Shown: in pieces, positions 54,992 through 63,894 of the stretch
How the letters are laid out: each line of letters opens with the position of its first letter
How positions within the stretch are numbered: position 1 is the first letter of the stretch
Origin: Zoogloeaceae bacterium
GTDB lineage: Bacteria; Pseudomonadota; Gammaproteobacteria; Burkholderiales; Rhodocyclaceae
DNA: 64,000 bases
NCBI GenBank assembly: GCA_024235635.1
Contig: JACKMA010000001.1
Span: 1,240,001 to 1,304,000, forward strand
Direction of reading: 5' to 3'
Position numbers and translations under genes: made by a program
Notes under the pieces: generated by a model
What the model was told of the DNA's origin: nothing
Database searches by the model: none
What the model saw: the letters and a program-made list of their open reading frames with translations, nothing else

Positions 54992-56392
54992 TTACTTGAC
55001 GACGTCCTTGCCCTTGAGGCCGATCTTCAGGCTGTCGATGTAGGCATTGGGCTGGGTACCGTCATAGCTGATGCCGTCGATGAAGGCGTCGGTGGCCGGC
55101 TTGAAGCCCGTCTCGGTGGCGAAGTCCGGGAAGTCGGACGCCTTCAGCTTGCCCTCGGCGATCAGCGCCTTGGCGGCCTCGGCATAGATGTCCGGGCGAT
55201 AGACCTTCTTGGCGATGTCCATGTACCAGCTGTCGGGCTTGAACTCGGAGATCTGGCCCCAGCGGCGCATCTGGGTCAGATACCAGATCGCGTCGGAGTA
55301 GTACGGGTAGGTCGCGTTGTAGCGGAAGAAGACGTTGAAGTCCGGCACCTGGCGCACGTCGCCCTTCTCGTACTCGAAGGTGCCAGTCATGCTGTTGGCG
55401 ATGACCTTGTAGTCGGCGCCGACGTAGTTGGAGGCGGAGATGATCTTCGCGGCCTCCTTGCGGTTCTTGTCGTTCTCGGCATCGAGCCAGTACGCCGCGC
55501 GGATCAGTGCCTTGACCACCAGCTTGTGGGTGATCGGGTACTTGTCGTTCCAGGCCTGGGTGACGCCGAAGACCTTCTCCGGGTTGTCCTTCCAGATCTC
55601 GTAGTCGGTGATCACCGGCGCGCCGATGCCCTTGAACACCGCCTGCTGGTTCCAGGGCTCGCCGACGCAGTAGCCGTAGATCGTGCCGGCCTCCATCGTC
55701 GCCGGCATCTGCGGCGGCGGCGTCACCGACAGCAACACGTCGGCACTGATGGTGCCGGCCGTATCGCCCTTGTGGGGTGCGTAGTAACCCGGGTTCATGC
55801 CGCCCGAGGCAAGCCAGTAACGCAACTCGTAGTTGTGGGTCGACACCGGGAAGACCATGCCCATCTTGAACGGCTTGCCTTCCTTCTTGTAGTCATCGAC
55901 CACTTCCTTCAGGTAGTCGGCCTTGATCGGATGCACCGGCTTGCCGTCGGGCATCTTCGGCAGCTTGGTCTTGAGCTTCTCCATCACTTCATTGGAGACG
56001 GTGATGCCGTTGCCGTTGAGATCCATCGAGAAGGCAGTGATGACGTCGGCCTTGGTGCCATAGCCGATGGTCGCACCGAGGGGCTGGCCGGCGAGCATGT
56101 GGGCGCCATCCAGTTCGCCGGAAATGACCCGGTCGAGCAGCACCTTCCAGTTGGCCTGGGCCTCGAGGGTGACGTACAGCCCTTCCTCCTCGAAATAGCC
56201 CTTCTCGTAGGCGATCGCCAGCGGCGCCATGTCGGTCAGCTTGATGAAGCCGAACTTCAGATCCGGCTTCTCCGGATCCTCCAGCGCCATCGCCTGCTGG
56301 GAGGCGACCGCAAGGGTCACGGCGGCCGCCAGGCCCCGCACCACGCACTTGATGCCGCGACCGACCGCCAGTTTCGAATCTGTCTTCTTCAT
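54992..56392 (-). CDS. nrtA: Periplasmic substrate-binding protein of the nitrate-type ABC importer (NrtA/CmpA family)
   Basis: 466 residues. A Sec signal with a long basic n-region (GIKCVVRGLAAAVTLAVASQQAMA) is followed by KPDLKFGFIKLTDMAPLAIAYEKGYFEEEGL, the NrtA/CmpA start. GELDGAHMLAGQPLG and IYGYCVGEPWNQQAVFKGIG are the family's ligand-pocket segments. It is distantly related to other nitrate/sulfonate/taurine-type binding proteins; nitrate as ligand is inferred from the sigma-54/leader signals and from nearby nas genes. The gene starts an operon with the permease and tandem ATPase. Confidence 0.92.
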   Translation of the reverse strand: MKKTDSKLAVGRGIKCVVRGLAAAVTLAVASQQAMALEDPEKPDLKFGFIKLTDMAPLAIAYEKGYFEEEGLYVTLEAQANWKVLLDRVISGELDGAHMLAGQPLGATIGYGTKADVITAFSMDLNGNGITVSNEVMEKLKTKLPKMPDGKPVHPIKADYLKEVVDDYKKEGKPFKMGMVFPVSTHNYELRYWLASGGMNPGYYAPHKGDTAGTISADVLLSVTPPPQMPATMEAGTIYGYCVGEPWNQQAVFKGIGAPVITDYEIWKDNPEKVFGVTQAWNDKYPITHKLVVKALIRAAYWLDAENDKNRKEAAKIISASNYVGADYKVIANSMTGTFEYEKGDVRQVPDFNVFFRYNATYPYYSDAIWYLTQMRRWGQISEFKPDSWYMDIAKKVYRPDIYAEAAKALIAEGKLKASDFPDFATETGFKPATDAFIDGISYDGTQPNAYIDSLKIGLKGKDVVK

Positions 56393-56445
56393 CTTTCAGG
56401 ACTCCATGTCAATGCTTTCGATGCGCTCGCCGACGGCAGTCCGCG

Positions 56446-56494
56446 AAAAAAAACGCCCACAAAGGCACCTCGCCGCGGTGCTCACTTGTGGACG
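56446..56494 (-). terminator. Intrinsic terminator inside the nrtA leader
   Basis: On the transcript strand, CGTCCACAA (56494-56486) pairs with TTGTGGGCG (56462-56454) with one G-U pair, enclosing GCACC/GGTGC, and is followed directly by eight U residues (56453-56446). It sits between the sigma-54 promoter and the nrtA start codon, so it would stop transcription unless prevented. Confidence 0.88.
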
Positions 56495-56523
56495 CCTTTG
56501 TCCCGGTCGGCCCGCCGTGGGCC
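56490..56523 (-). promoter_or_regulatory. Two-hairpin ANTAR-type antitermination motif in the nrtA leader
   Basis: Hairpin P2 (56490-56503) is GGAC-AAAGGC-GTCC with a six-base loop carrying A at position 1 and G at 4, as reported for NasR/NasT target RNAs. Its 3' strand overlaps the 5' arm of the terminator (56486-56494), so P2 and the terminator exclude each other. Hairpin P1 (56509-56523) is GGCCC/GGGCC with loop ACGGC; with one bulged C it gives a six-base loop ACGGCG, again with A1 and G4. Six bases (56503 to 56509) separate the hairpins. No ANTAR protein gene is in the window. Confidence 0.72.
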
Positions 56524-56621
56524 TGATTTCAGTGCCGTGCCCGTGGACGCCGGCCGGCATCCCCACGAGGTCGCCGTCCTCCGTTGGAGGGCGCCTGACG
56601 CGTCGGGCTTACGACCCTTTT

Positions 56622-56638
56622 AGCAAGGCCCGTGCCAA
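56622..56638 (-). promoter_or_regulatory. Sigma-54 (-24/-12) promoter of the nrt operon
   Basis: On the minus strand TTGGCACGGGCCTTGCT matches every defined position of YTGGCACGRNNNTTGCW. The inferred start is near 56611, leaving a leader of about 219 bases before nrtA. Confidence 0.9.
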
Positions 56639-56802
56639 TGGACGTGACGGTTACGCCGGCAATCGGGCCCACTGCCGGGAAAGCCCAGTGATGGCGTGGC
56701 TCGCACCGCGGAGCCAAATGTCGCAGCGCAACAGCAAGGATCGGAAATCTGCCGCATGAGCCGCCTGCGAGGAGGCTGGCAGGCAGCCGAGACACGCCGC
56801 GG

Positions 56803-56850
56803 CGCACCCGATTGGGGCCAACTCTGGCTCCGATGCACCGTGCCCGGGCG
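56803..56850. promoter_or_regulatory. Two candidate NtrC sites upstream of the nrt promoter
   Basis: CGCACC-CGATT-GGGGCC (56803-56819) and TGCACC-GTGCC-CGGGCG (56834-56850) each have one good half of TGCACY-N5-RGTGCA and a degenerate second half, spaced 31 bases (about three helical turns) apart, roughly 170-200 bases upstream of the -24 element. The tandem arrangement is usual for NtrC, but each site is imperfect. Confidence 0.5.
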
Positions 56851-56957
56851 CGCATCGGACGCAATTTGCGCAGCGCAGCGGCGACACAGCAGGAACGATT
56901 CTTGTTTCTGTTTCGCGACGGGTCGGCATGGGCCACCTGCGAAGCCGGAGAAACCGC

Positions 56958-57896
56958 TTGAAGACCTTCATCCAGATTACCGAGGTATGGGTGCCCAACC
57001 GAAACCGGGATGCGCTCGAGTTTCACTCGGGCCTCTATGGACCGCACCAGAGCTTCCGGCTGGCCAGCGAGCGCATGCACTTCGGCATCGACGAGGGCCT
57101 GCCCGGCAAGGCCTGGGCGTCACGGCATCCGATCGTCCTGAAGGACCTGCAGCACTCCTATTTCCTTCGTTCCAGGCAGGCACAGGAAGCCGGCCTGAGC
57201 TGTGCCATCGCGCTTCCGGTGTTTGCCGGCGAACACCTGCTGGCCGTGCTGGTCATGTTCTGCGCCCAGGACGACGAGTCGGCCGGCGCCGTCGAGGTCT
57301 GGCACAACGCTGAGGACAAGGGTCTGGAGCTGACCCTGGAGGATGGCTACTACGGCATTCTCGACGGTTTCGAATTCGCCGCCCGGCATACGCGCTTTCC
57401 CCGAGCCTCGGGCCTGCCGGGCATCGTCTGGGACTCGAACCTGCCGCTGATCGTGTCCGACCTGGGCCACAACAAGCGCTTCCTGCGCCGTGACGATGCG
57501 CGCACCGCCGGCTTGTGTACCGGCCTCGGGCTGCCGTCACCGTATCTGCCGGGCCACACCTACGTCGTCTCCTTCCTGTCGGCGCTCGGCACGCCGATCG
57601 CCCGCCGCTTCGAGATCTGGGTGCCGTCGCAGGAACACGGCGGCCTGCGACTGCATTCGGCGCATTGCGACAACGATCGCCAGTTGCCGGAGCGCCTCGG
57701 CGACATCACCATCGAGCGCGGACTCGGCGCCCTGGGTCGTGCCTGGTTCACCGGAATTCCAACGATCACCGAGCACCTCGACGAGGACCGCTCGCCGAAT
57801 GCCCGCGCAGCGGCGGATTTCGGCCTGACGTCGATGGTGTCGATACCGATTCTGAACGACGGCACCACGTCCGCCGTGGTTGGCCTCTACCTCTAG
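56958..57896 (+). CDS. Triple GAF-like repeat protein divergent from the nitrate importer
   Basis: 312 residues from TTG 56958, preceded by GGAG at 7 bases; ATG 56928 would add 10 residues but lacks a ribosome site. Three repeats of about 105 residues start with E-[VI]-W at residues 9, 113 and 219 (TEVWVPN, VEVWHNA, FEIWVPS) and each contains a GL-x-G-x-x-W-type loop (GLPGKAW, GLPGIVW, GALGRAW) and a later G-L/I-x-S-x-[AV]-x-[LI]-P strand. These are GAF-type folds with no output domain, as in single-domain nitrate sensors like NreA. Being next to the nrt operon suggests it senses nitrate or another nitrogen signal; function is inferred from place and fold only. Confidence 0.78.
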   Translation: MKTFIQITEVWVPNRNRDALEFHSGLYGPHQSFRLASERMHFGIDEGLPGKAWASRHPIVLKDLQHSYFLRSRQAQEAGLSCAIALPVFAGEHLLAVLVMFCAQDDESAGAVEVWHNAEDKGLELTLEDGYYGILDGFEFAARHTRFPRASGLPGIVWDSNLPLIVSDLGHNKRFLRRDDARTAGLCTGLGLPSPYLPGHTYVVSFLSALGTPIARRFEIWVPSQEHGGLRLHSAHCDNDRQLPERLGDITIERGLGALGRAWFTGIPTITEHLDEDRSPNARAAADFGLTSMVSIPILNDGTTSAVVGLYL

Positions 57897-57964
57897 CCGC
57901 AGATCGCCGTCATCGCTGGCGACGCCATTTTCGCCGACGGCGCGCTGCCGACGGATCCGGTCGC

Positions 57965-58405
57965 TCAGCGAGATCCGGCGACACCGCTGCGCCCGCTCCG
58001 GACGAACTCGCCAAAACGCAGGTCGGTGTTCATGATGTGGCCGACCAGCCATTTCTGAAGGAAGCGAACGACCTGGGTCAGATCGAGGATCTCGCCGCGG
58101 TTGATCTGATCGCGCAGGGCCTCGACGCGCTCGGAGAATGCCTGATGTTGCGCCAGGTGGCGCGCCGCATCGTCACCACAGGCATCGATGTAGCCATAGC
58201 TGTGCATCAGCCCCTGCTCCGCGTCGAAGTGGTACAGCGTGTAGCTCAGCAGATCGCGCGTGATACGTTCGGCCAGTTCGTCGCTGGCGCCGTCGGGCAG
58301 ATGGGCGATGACCTCGTTGAGCGTACTGACCAGCACCCGGTGCTGGCGGTCGATCTCTTCGATTCCGGTCAGCATCGCGTCGTTCCAGCGAATCGGCTTC
58401 GGCAT
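57965..58405 (-). CDS. Bacteriohemerythrin
   Basis: 146 residues from ATG 58405 (MPKPIRWNDAMLTGIEEID). Di-iron ligand set of hemerythrins: His in IDRQHRVLV, HFDAEQGLMHSYGY (H, E and H), HLAQHQAF and HIMNTD. It binds oxygen reversibly in the cytoplasm. The frame stays open to 58606, but that part overlaps the start of the opposing gene and lacks family similarity. Confidence 0.92.
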   Translation of the reverse strand: MPKPIRWNDAMLTGIEEIDRQHRVLVSTLNEVIAHLPDGASDELAERITRDLLSYTLYHFDAEQGLMHSYGYIDACGDDAARHLAQHQAFSERVEALRDQINRGEILDLTQVVRFLQKWLVGHIMNTDLRFGEFVRSGRSGVAGSR

Positions 58406-58577
58406 GCGTTCGACTTCCGTACGAGCCGGCCTGCCGCTGTGGCGCCGGGTCGGCAGTTCGGCGAAGACTGCATGATACTGGAACGGCACCCGCTCGGGCC
58501 GCGCTGCCGATCGGCTGTCGATTGACAGCCGATGTCGGAGCGGCGAGCCTTGATCCGCCCACGTCCACCGCTTCGCC

Positions 58578-59336
58578 ATGGCCGAATCCCAGGAAATCCG
58601 TCGCAACGTCTGGCTCTCGGATGCCGGCGGATTGCGCTACCACTTGCGCGCGCTGCAGCACCGGCGGCGACGCTGGCAGGTCTTTCGCGATACCGTGGCC
58701 GCCTGGTTTGCGGCGTGGCGCCCTCCCTGCGACCGCCTCGTGCTGGTCGGCCCGAGCGCCGGCCATACCTTGCCCCTGGCGCGGATGCGCGGATTCTCGG
58801 AGATCGTCGCGCTCGAGCCCGACCCGATTGCGCGCCGCTGGCTGGCATGGCGCGCGCGCCGCCTGCCACTGCGCTTCGACGGCATCGACGTGTTGTCCGG
58901 CGACACACCGCTGAGCGCGCTGCAGACGGTCTTTCCCGACGCGGCGGTGCTGTTCTGCAACGTCCTCGGGCAGGTGGCGCCGGCCGGCGGAGGACATTGG
59001 CACGAGCGACTGGCCGACGCGTTGGCCGGGCAGCACTGGGCCAGCTATCACGACGTGATTTCGACCGACGTCCGGCCACTGGCCGGTGCGGGACCGGTGT
59101 CCTGCGACACGCGGCGCCTGGAGACGGTGCTCGAGCGATTTTGGCCCGGCGGTCGGCTCGCACTGGTCGACCACGAAACCTTTCGCCTGGCCGGTCCGTC
59201 GCAGCCGGCCGACTATGCGCTATGGCCGCTCGGGCCCGGTCGGTGGCACCTGATCGAGTGGGTGGTCCACCGACCGTCGGGCGGAATCGGCCGGGGCGCG
59301 GACCGATCGGCGCTCAAGCCGCCATCGGGTCCATGA
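58578..59336 (+). CDS. Hypothetical protein with a Rossmann-like, methyltransferase-type core
   Basis: 252 residues. The central segment LVLVGPSAGHTLPLARMRGFSEIVALEPDPIARRWLAW reads like motif I and the acidic loop of SAM-dependent methyltransferases, but the glycine motif is G-P-S-A-G-H rather than GxGxG. Later strands GGRLALVDHETFRL fit the same fold. No known family is recognised and SAM binding is not assured. Its start is 172 bases from the hemerythrin start on the opposite strand. Confidence 0.7.
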   Translation: MAESQEIRRNVWLSDAGGLRYHLRALQHRRRRWQVFRDTVAAWFAAWRPPCDRLVLVGPSAGHTLPLARMRGFSEIVALEPDPIARRWLAWRARRLPLRFDGIDVLSGDTPLSALQTVFPDAAVLFCNVLGQVAPAGGGHWHERLADALAGQHWASYHDVISTDVRPLAGAGPVSCDTRRLETVLERFWPGGRLALVDHETFRLAGPSQPADYALWPLGPGRWHLIEWVVHRPSGGIGRGADRSALKPPSGP

Positions 59337-60534
59337 AGCGGCGCGGATCGATGTTCCACCGGCGCGGCGACTCGTCCGACACGATGCGGTCGCTGCAATG
59401 CGCCTTGCTGAGATCGACGACGTCGGGCTTGGTATAGGCGTTGGCGCGGACGTTGAAGAAGGTGCGCACCATCGGTTTCAAGGCGTCTTCCGAAGACTGG
59501 GCGATGACCACGCCGAGGCGCCCGGATTCGAGGCGCACGAGGCTGCCCACCGGATAGATGCCGACGCAGCGCATGAAGGATGCCAGCAGCTTCCGGTCGA
59601 AATGGTTGGCACTCCATTCCCACATCTTGCGCAGCGCCTCGGTCGCCGGCATGCCCTTGTGGTAGCAGCGATCCGCGGTGATCGCGTCGTACACATCGAC
59701 GATCGCCGCCATCCGCGCCATTGTGCTGATTTCGTCTCCGGCCAGGCGATCGGGATAGCCACTGCCGTCGATGCGCTCGTGGTGATGACGGGTGATGTCC
59801 AGCGCGACCTCGCCGACGCCGCCGATGCCGAGCAGGATCTCATGGCCGTCTCCGGGATGACGCCGGATCAGGTCGAACTCCTCATCGGTCAAGCGCCCGG
59901 GCTTGTTGAGGACCTCCTCCGGCACCAGCATCTTGCCGATATCGTGCACCAGGCCGCCGATGCCCGCCTCCCGCAGTTCGTCGGCCGGCAACCCCAGGGA
60001 CCGTCCAAAGGTGATCATCAAGGTGCAGACGCTGACCGAATGCTGGAAAGTGTAGTCATCCTTGTTCTTGATGCCGACCAGGCCGAGCAGGGCATTGCCG
60101 TTGCTGAGGATCGATTCGGTGACGGCATCGACCAGCGGCTCGACGTTCTCGAGCGACACCGCCCGGCCGAGCCGGACATCGCGCATCATTTCGCGCACGA
60201 CTCGGTTGGCCTGGGCGTGAATGCCGCGGGCCCGAGGCATCTCCTCGGCCAGCGTTCGTTCGCGCACCGGTTCCTGCGCCTGCTCGACGGCTTGCTCGAT
60301 TTCCTGCTGCACGACCTGCTGGACTTCGGCCGCGGCGACCCCTTCGGCATCGTCGAGGCCGCGCGCCGTGTCGATGTAGACCTCGCGGATGCCGGCTTCG
60401 CGGAAGCGGTCGACGTCGCCTTCGTTCTTCAGCAGGAAACTGCGCCGCCAGAATGGATGCGACATCCAGTCGCCGCAGATGTCCTGAATGTACATACCGC
60501 GCTTGAGGCGCTCGATCGGAATCTTCTTCTGCAT
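59314..60534 (-). CDS. HD-GYP cyclic-di-GMP phosphodiesterase
   Basis: 406 residues from ATG 60534 (MQKKIPIERLKRGMYIQDICGDWMSHPFW). N-terminal DUF3391-type domain (about 1-130), a Gln/Glu-rich linker (AAEVQQVVQQEIEQAVEQAQE), then the HD-GYP domain with HDIGK, HHERIDGSGYPDRLAGDEI, and DVYDAITADRCYHKG. All catalytic residues are present, so c-di-GMP hydrolysis is likely; it is the counterpart of the diguanylate cyclase at 10231. A GTG at 60552 is an alternative start. Confidence 0.92.
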   Translation of the reverse strand: MQKKIPIERLKRGMYIQDICGDWMSHPFWRRSFLLKNEGDVDRFREAGIREVYIDTARGLDDAEGVAAAEVQQVVQQEIEQAVEQAQEPVRERTLAEEMPRARGIHAQANRVVREMMRDVRLGRAVSLENVEPLVDAVTESILSNGNALLGLVGIKNKDDYTFQHSVSVCTLMITFGRSLGLPADELREAGIGGLVHDIGKMLVPEEVLNKPGRLTDEEFDLIRRHPGDGHEILLGIGGVGEVALDITRHHHERIDGSGYPDRLAGDEISTMARMAAIVDVYDAITADRCYHKGMPATEALRKMWEWSANHFDRKLLASFMRCVGIYPVGSLVRLESGRLGVVIAQSSEDALKPMVRTFFNVRANAYTKPDVVDLSKAHCSDRIVSDESPRRWNIDPRRFMDPMAA

Positions 60535-60752
60535 CGCCGGACAACCTTTCACTTTGCATGGCGTCTACGGCCGGCCGAAGGCCGCCTTGATGGTGAAATC
60601 CGGGGCGCGCCGCCCGAATCCTTGCATGAGCCGACAACCGGCCGTGCAACCTGTCACGGACGCACGCCGGTCGCCCCCGTGCGCGCCGCACTCGGGCGCA
60701 TCGGCCGGCCGTTTCGGGGATAATTCAAGGTTTTCGCACCGCAGCATCACAG

Positions 60753-61577
60753 ATGGACATCCTGCTCATTCTGAAAGCAGCCGCGCTCGGCGTCATCGAG
60801 GGGCTCACCGAATTCCTGCCGGTGTCCTCGACCGGTCACCTGATCATCTTCGGCGACCTGTTGTCCTACAACGACGAACGCAGCAAGGTCTTCAAGATCG
60901 TGATCCAGCTGGCGGCGATCCTGGCCGTGTGCTGGGACTACCGCGAACGCGTCATCGGCGTCGCCACCGGCATCGGCCGCAGGCCGGAGGCCAACCGCTT
61001 CGTGCTGAATCTGTTCGTCGGCTTCCTGCCGGCCGCGGTGCTCGGTCTGCTGTTCTACAGCATCATCAAGCACTACCTGTTCAATCCGCTGACGGTCGCG
61101 ATCGCGCTGATCGTCGGCGGCCTGCTGATCCTGTGGATCGAGCGCGGCCACTACCATCCCGACGTCGACAGCGTCGACCGGATGCGCTGGCCGCTCGCGC
61201 TCAAGGTCGGTTTTGCCCAGGCGATGGCGATGATTCCCGGCGTCTCGCGCTCCGGCGCGACCATCATGGGCGGGCTGCTGCTCGGCTTGTCGCGCAAGGC
61301 GGCGGCCGAGTTCTCCTTCTTCCTCGCGATTCCGACGATGCTGGCCGCCACCGCCTATGACGTCTATCGCAACCGCGCGCTGCTGAGCCTGGACGATGCC
61401 GCGGTATTCGGCGTCGGCTTCGTCTGCTCCTTCCTCGCCGCGATGGTGGCGGTCAAGGCCTTCGTCCGCTATGTTTCGCACAACAGCTTCGCGCCCTTTG
61501 CCTGGTACCGGATCGCCTTTGGTCTGTTCGTGCTGGGCAGTTGGCACTTCGGCTGGGTGGACTGGAGCACGTCGTGA
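60753..61577 (+). CDS. uppP: Undecaprenyl-diphosphatase
   Basis: 274 residues, integral membrane enzyme that regenerates undecaprenyl phosphate for cell-wall and polysaccharide synthesis. EGLTEFLPVSSTGHLII and PGVSRSGATIMGGLLLGLSRKAAAEFSFFLAIP are the two catalytic loops of UppP/BacA. About eight transmembrane helices. The stop overlaps the GTG start of the esterase gene. Confidence 0.97.
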   Translation: MDILLILKAAALGVIEGLTEFLPVSSTGHLIIFGDLLSYNDERSKVFKIVIQLAAILAVCWDYRERVIGVATGIGRRPEANRFVLNLFVGFLPAAVLGLLFYSIIKHYLFNPLTVAIALIVGGLLILWIERGHYHPDVDSVDRMRWPLALKVGFAQAMAMIPGVSRSGATIMGGLLLGLSRKAAAEFSFFLAIPTMLAATAYDVYRNRALLSLDDAAVFGVGFVCSFLAAMVAVKAFVRYVSHNSFAPFAWYRIAFGLFVLGSWHFGWVDWSTS

Positions 61578-62143
61578 TTCTCTACCTGCACGGGTTTCGT
61601 TCGGCGCCGGCGTCCCACAAGGCCACCCGGCTGCACGAGCACATGCAGGGCCGGGGGCTCGGCGAGCACTACTGGTGCGAGCAGCTCTCGCACGTGCCGG
61701 CCAAAGCGATCGCACAGGTCGAGGACGCCCTTCAGCGGATCGGCGGATCGCCGACCCTGGTCGGCAGTTCGCTCGGGGGCTACTACGCCACCTGCCTCGC
61801 CGAGCGCCACGACCTGCGGGCGGTGCTGGTCAATCCGGGGGTCCTGTCGTATCTGTCGCTGGAGCCGTGGATCGGCGTGCTCGACAATTTCTTCACGGGC
61901 GAGACCTTCGAGTTCACCCGCGAGCACATCGCCCAGTTGCGGGCGATCGAGGTCGACAGCATTACGCGGCCGTCGCGCTACTGGCTGATGGTCGAGACCG
62001 GCGACGAAGTGCTCGATTACCGCCACGCCGTCGCCAGGTACGTCGGGGCACGCCAGACAGTGCTCGAAGGCGGCGACCACAGCTTCACGCGCTGGGACGA
62101 CTACCTCGACGAAATTCTTCGCTTCGCCGGTCTTGCACGATGA
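61574..62143 (+). CDS. YqiA/UPF0227-type esterase
   Basis: 189 residues from GTG 61574, which overlaps uppP (GTGA); the frame open from 61541 is unlikely. VILYLHGFRSAPASHKA and the nucleophile elbow VGSSLGGYYAT, with a C-terminal GDHSF His, make it a small alpha/beta hydrolase of the YqiA/YcfP type that cleaves short acyl esters. Its stop overlaps the next ATG. Confidence 0.9.
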   Translation: MILYLHGFRSAPASHKATRLHEHMQGRGLGEHYWCEQLSHVPAKAIAQVEDALQRIGGSPTLVGSSLGGYYATCLAERHDLRAVLVNPGVLSYLSLEPWIGVLDNFFTGETFEFTREHIAQLRAIEVDSITRPSRYWLMVETGDEVLDYRHAVARYVGARQTVLEGGDHSFTRWDDYLDEILRFAGLAR

Positions 62144-62973
62144 GCGGATTCGATGCAGAACGCTTCAAGGCCAACGAGCGTGCCGGTTTCAACCGCATTG
62201 CCGGGCGCTATCTGGCCGGTGCTTCAGCGCGCCAGGCACTGCAGCAGGCGCTGATCGATCTCGCCGATCCCGCACCCGGCGAGCGCATCCTGGACATCGC
62301 CAGCGGCCCCTGCCTGCTGGCAGCCGACGCCACCGCCCGGGTCGGCGGCACGGGCCTCGTGGTGGCCAGCGACATCGCCGAGGCCATGCTCGCCTGCGGC
62401 CGCGACGCGCTGCCGCCCGAGCGTCTCGCGACGATGGTCCATTGTGCGGCCGATGCGGAAACGCTGCCGTTTGCCGACGATCGCTTCGACCTGGTGACGA
62501 TCGGCCTCGGCCTGTTCATCCTGCCGGACCCGTCCGCGGCGCTGGCGGAAGTCAGGCGGGTGCTGGTGCCCGGCGGCCGGCTGGCGCTGTCGGTGTGGGG
62601 GCCGGCCGACGACGTGCCGCTGATCAGTCATGCTCAAGCCTGCATCGCTCGCCTGTTGCCGCCACCCCGCGTACCGCGGCCATCGGTATTCCGCTTCGGC
62701 GAATCGGCTGTGTTGCGCGGGTTGCTGACCGATGCGGGCTACGCCACGGTGCACACCGCAGGCTGCCGGCTGGACTGCCGGTTCACCGATGCCGCCGACT
62801 ACTGGCAGGCCTTTCTCGATCTCGCTGGCGGCGCCGCCGAAGCGATCGCAAGACTGCCGGAGGCGGTCGGCCTCAGGCTCGCCGACGAAGTTGTCCACGA
62901 CCTGCAACCCTGCCGCGACGGCGACGGCTACGCGACCCGCAATCGGGTGTTGCTGGCGCTGGCGCACAAGTGA
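62140..62973 (+). CDS. Class I SAM-dependent methyltransferase
   Basis: 277 residues from ATG 62140. Motif I ERILDIASGPCLLAADATARVG, acidic loop VVASDIAEAML, and motif IV ADDRFDLVTIGLGLFILPDP are those of UbiE/Methyltransf_11-like enzymes. The acceptor is unknown. ATG overlaps the esterase stop (ATGA); its TGA overlaps the next gene's GTG. Confidence 0.9.
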   Translation: MSGFDAERFKANERAGFNRIAGRYLAGASARQALQQALIDLADPAPGERILDIASGPCLLAADATARVGGTGLVVASDIAEAMLACGRDALPPERLATMVHCAADAETLPFADDRFDLVTIGLGLFILPDPSAALAEVRRVLVPGGRLALSVWGPADDVPLISHAQACIARLLPPPRVPRPSVFRFGESAVLRGLLTDAGYATVHTAGCRLDCRFTDAADYWQAFLDLAGGAAEAIARLPEAVGLRLADEVVHDLQPCRDGDGYATRNRVLLALAHK

Positions 62974-63881
62974 ATGAAGCCACCCGGCGGTCGGCGCTGG
63001 TTGCGATCGTCACCGCCTTCGCGATCTGGGGGCTGTCGCCGCTCTATTTCAAGGCGGTCGCGGCGTTGCCGGCGGAAGACATCGTCGCCCACCGGGCCTT
63101 GTGGTCAGCACTTTTGCTGGCCACCGCGCTGGCCGTCACCGGCCGCATCGGCGGCGTTCGGCGCCAGCTCGCGGCGCACGCCGGGCTCGGCGCGACGCTG
63201 GCCGCCACGGCACTGCTGAACGGGGCCAACTGGCTCGCCTTCGTCTGGGCGATCAATGCCGGCCGCACCCTCGAAGCCAGCCTCGGATACTTCATCAATC
63301 CGCTGTTCAGCATGCTCCTCGGCGCGCTGCTGCTCGGCGAGCGCCTGCGGCCTGCCCAGCGACTGGCGGTGGCGATCGCCTTCGCCGGCGTGTTGCTGCG
63401 CGTCTGGCAGGTCGGCAGCCTGCCGTGGATCGCGCTGTTCCTGGCGTTCACGTTCGGCCTCTACGGACTGCTGCGCAAGCGCGCGCCGGTGGACCCGGTC
63501 GCCGGTCTGCTGGTCGAGACGGCGCTGCTCGGCGTTCCCGCCGCCGCCTGGCTCGGCTGGCAAGCGCATCACGGACGGATCGACCCCGACGTGATCCTCG
63601 GGCTCGGCCATCTGCTGCCGATGGCGGGATTGATCACTGCCGTACCGCTGATGCTGTTCGCCTACGGCGCCCGCAGACTGCCATTGACCACGGTCGGCTT
63701 TGCCCAGTACCTCGCCCCCAGCCTGAGCTTCGTCCTGGCGGTGTGGGTCTTCCGCGAGCCGTTCGACGGTGGCCGCCTCGGCGCCTTCGCACTGATCTGG
63801 GCGGCACTGGCCATCTATTCGGCCGATCTCTGGCGAGCCTCGCGGCAACGGACCCGGGCATCCGGTACACTGGCGGGCTAG
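62970..63881 (+). CDS. rarD: RarD-like EamA permease
   Basis: 303 residues from GTG 62970. About ten transmembrane helices in two EamA halves; AIWGLSPLYFKAVAALPAEDIVAHRALWS and FVWAINAGRTLEASLGYFINPLFSMLLGALLLGERL are typical of RarD. The transport substrate is not established for this family. It begins by overlapping the methyltransferase stop. Confidence 0.92.
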   Translation: MNEATRRSALVAIVTAFAIWGLSPLYFKAVAALPAEDIVAHRALWSALLLATALAVTGRIGGVRRQLAAHAGLGATLAATALLNGANWLAFVWAINAGRTLEASLGYFINPLFSMLLGALLLGERLRPAQRLAVAIAFAGVLLRVWQVGSLPWIALFLAFTFGLYGLLRKRAPVDPVAGLLVETALLGVPAAAWLGWQAHHGRIDPDVILGLGHLLPMAGLITAVPLMLFAYGARRLPLTTVGFAQYLAPSLSFVLAVWVFREPFDGGRLGAFALIWAALAIYSADLWRASRQRTRASGTLAG

Positions 63882-63894
63882 TCCGGAGTCATCG

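Noticed and set aside
58406..58606. 67-residue N-terminal extension of bacteriohemerythrin
   Set aside because: No similarity to hemerythrins, overlaps the start of the opposing gene; ATG 58405 gives the standard N-terminus.
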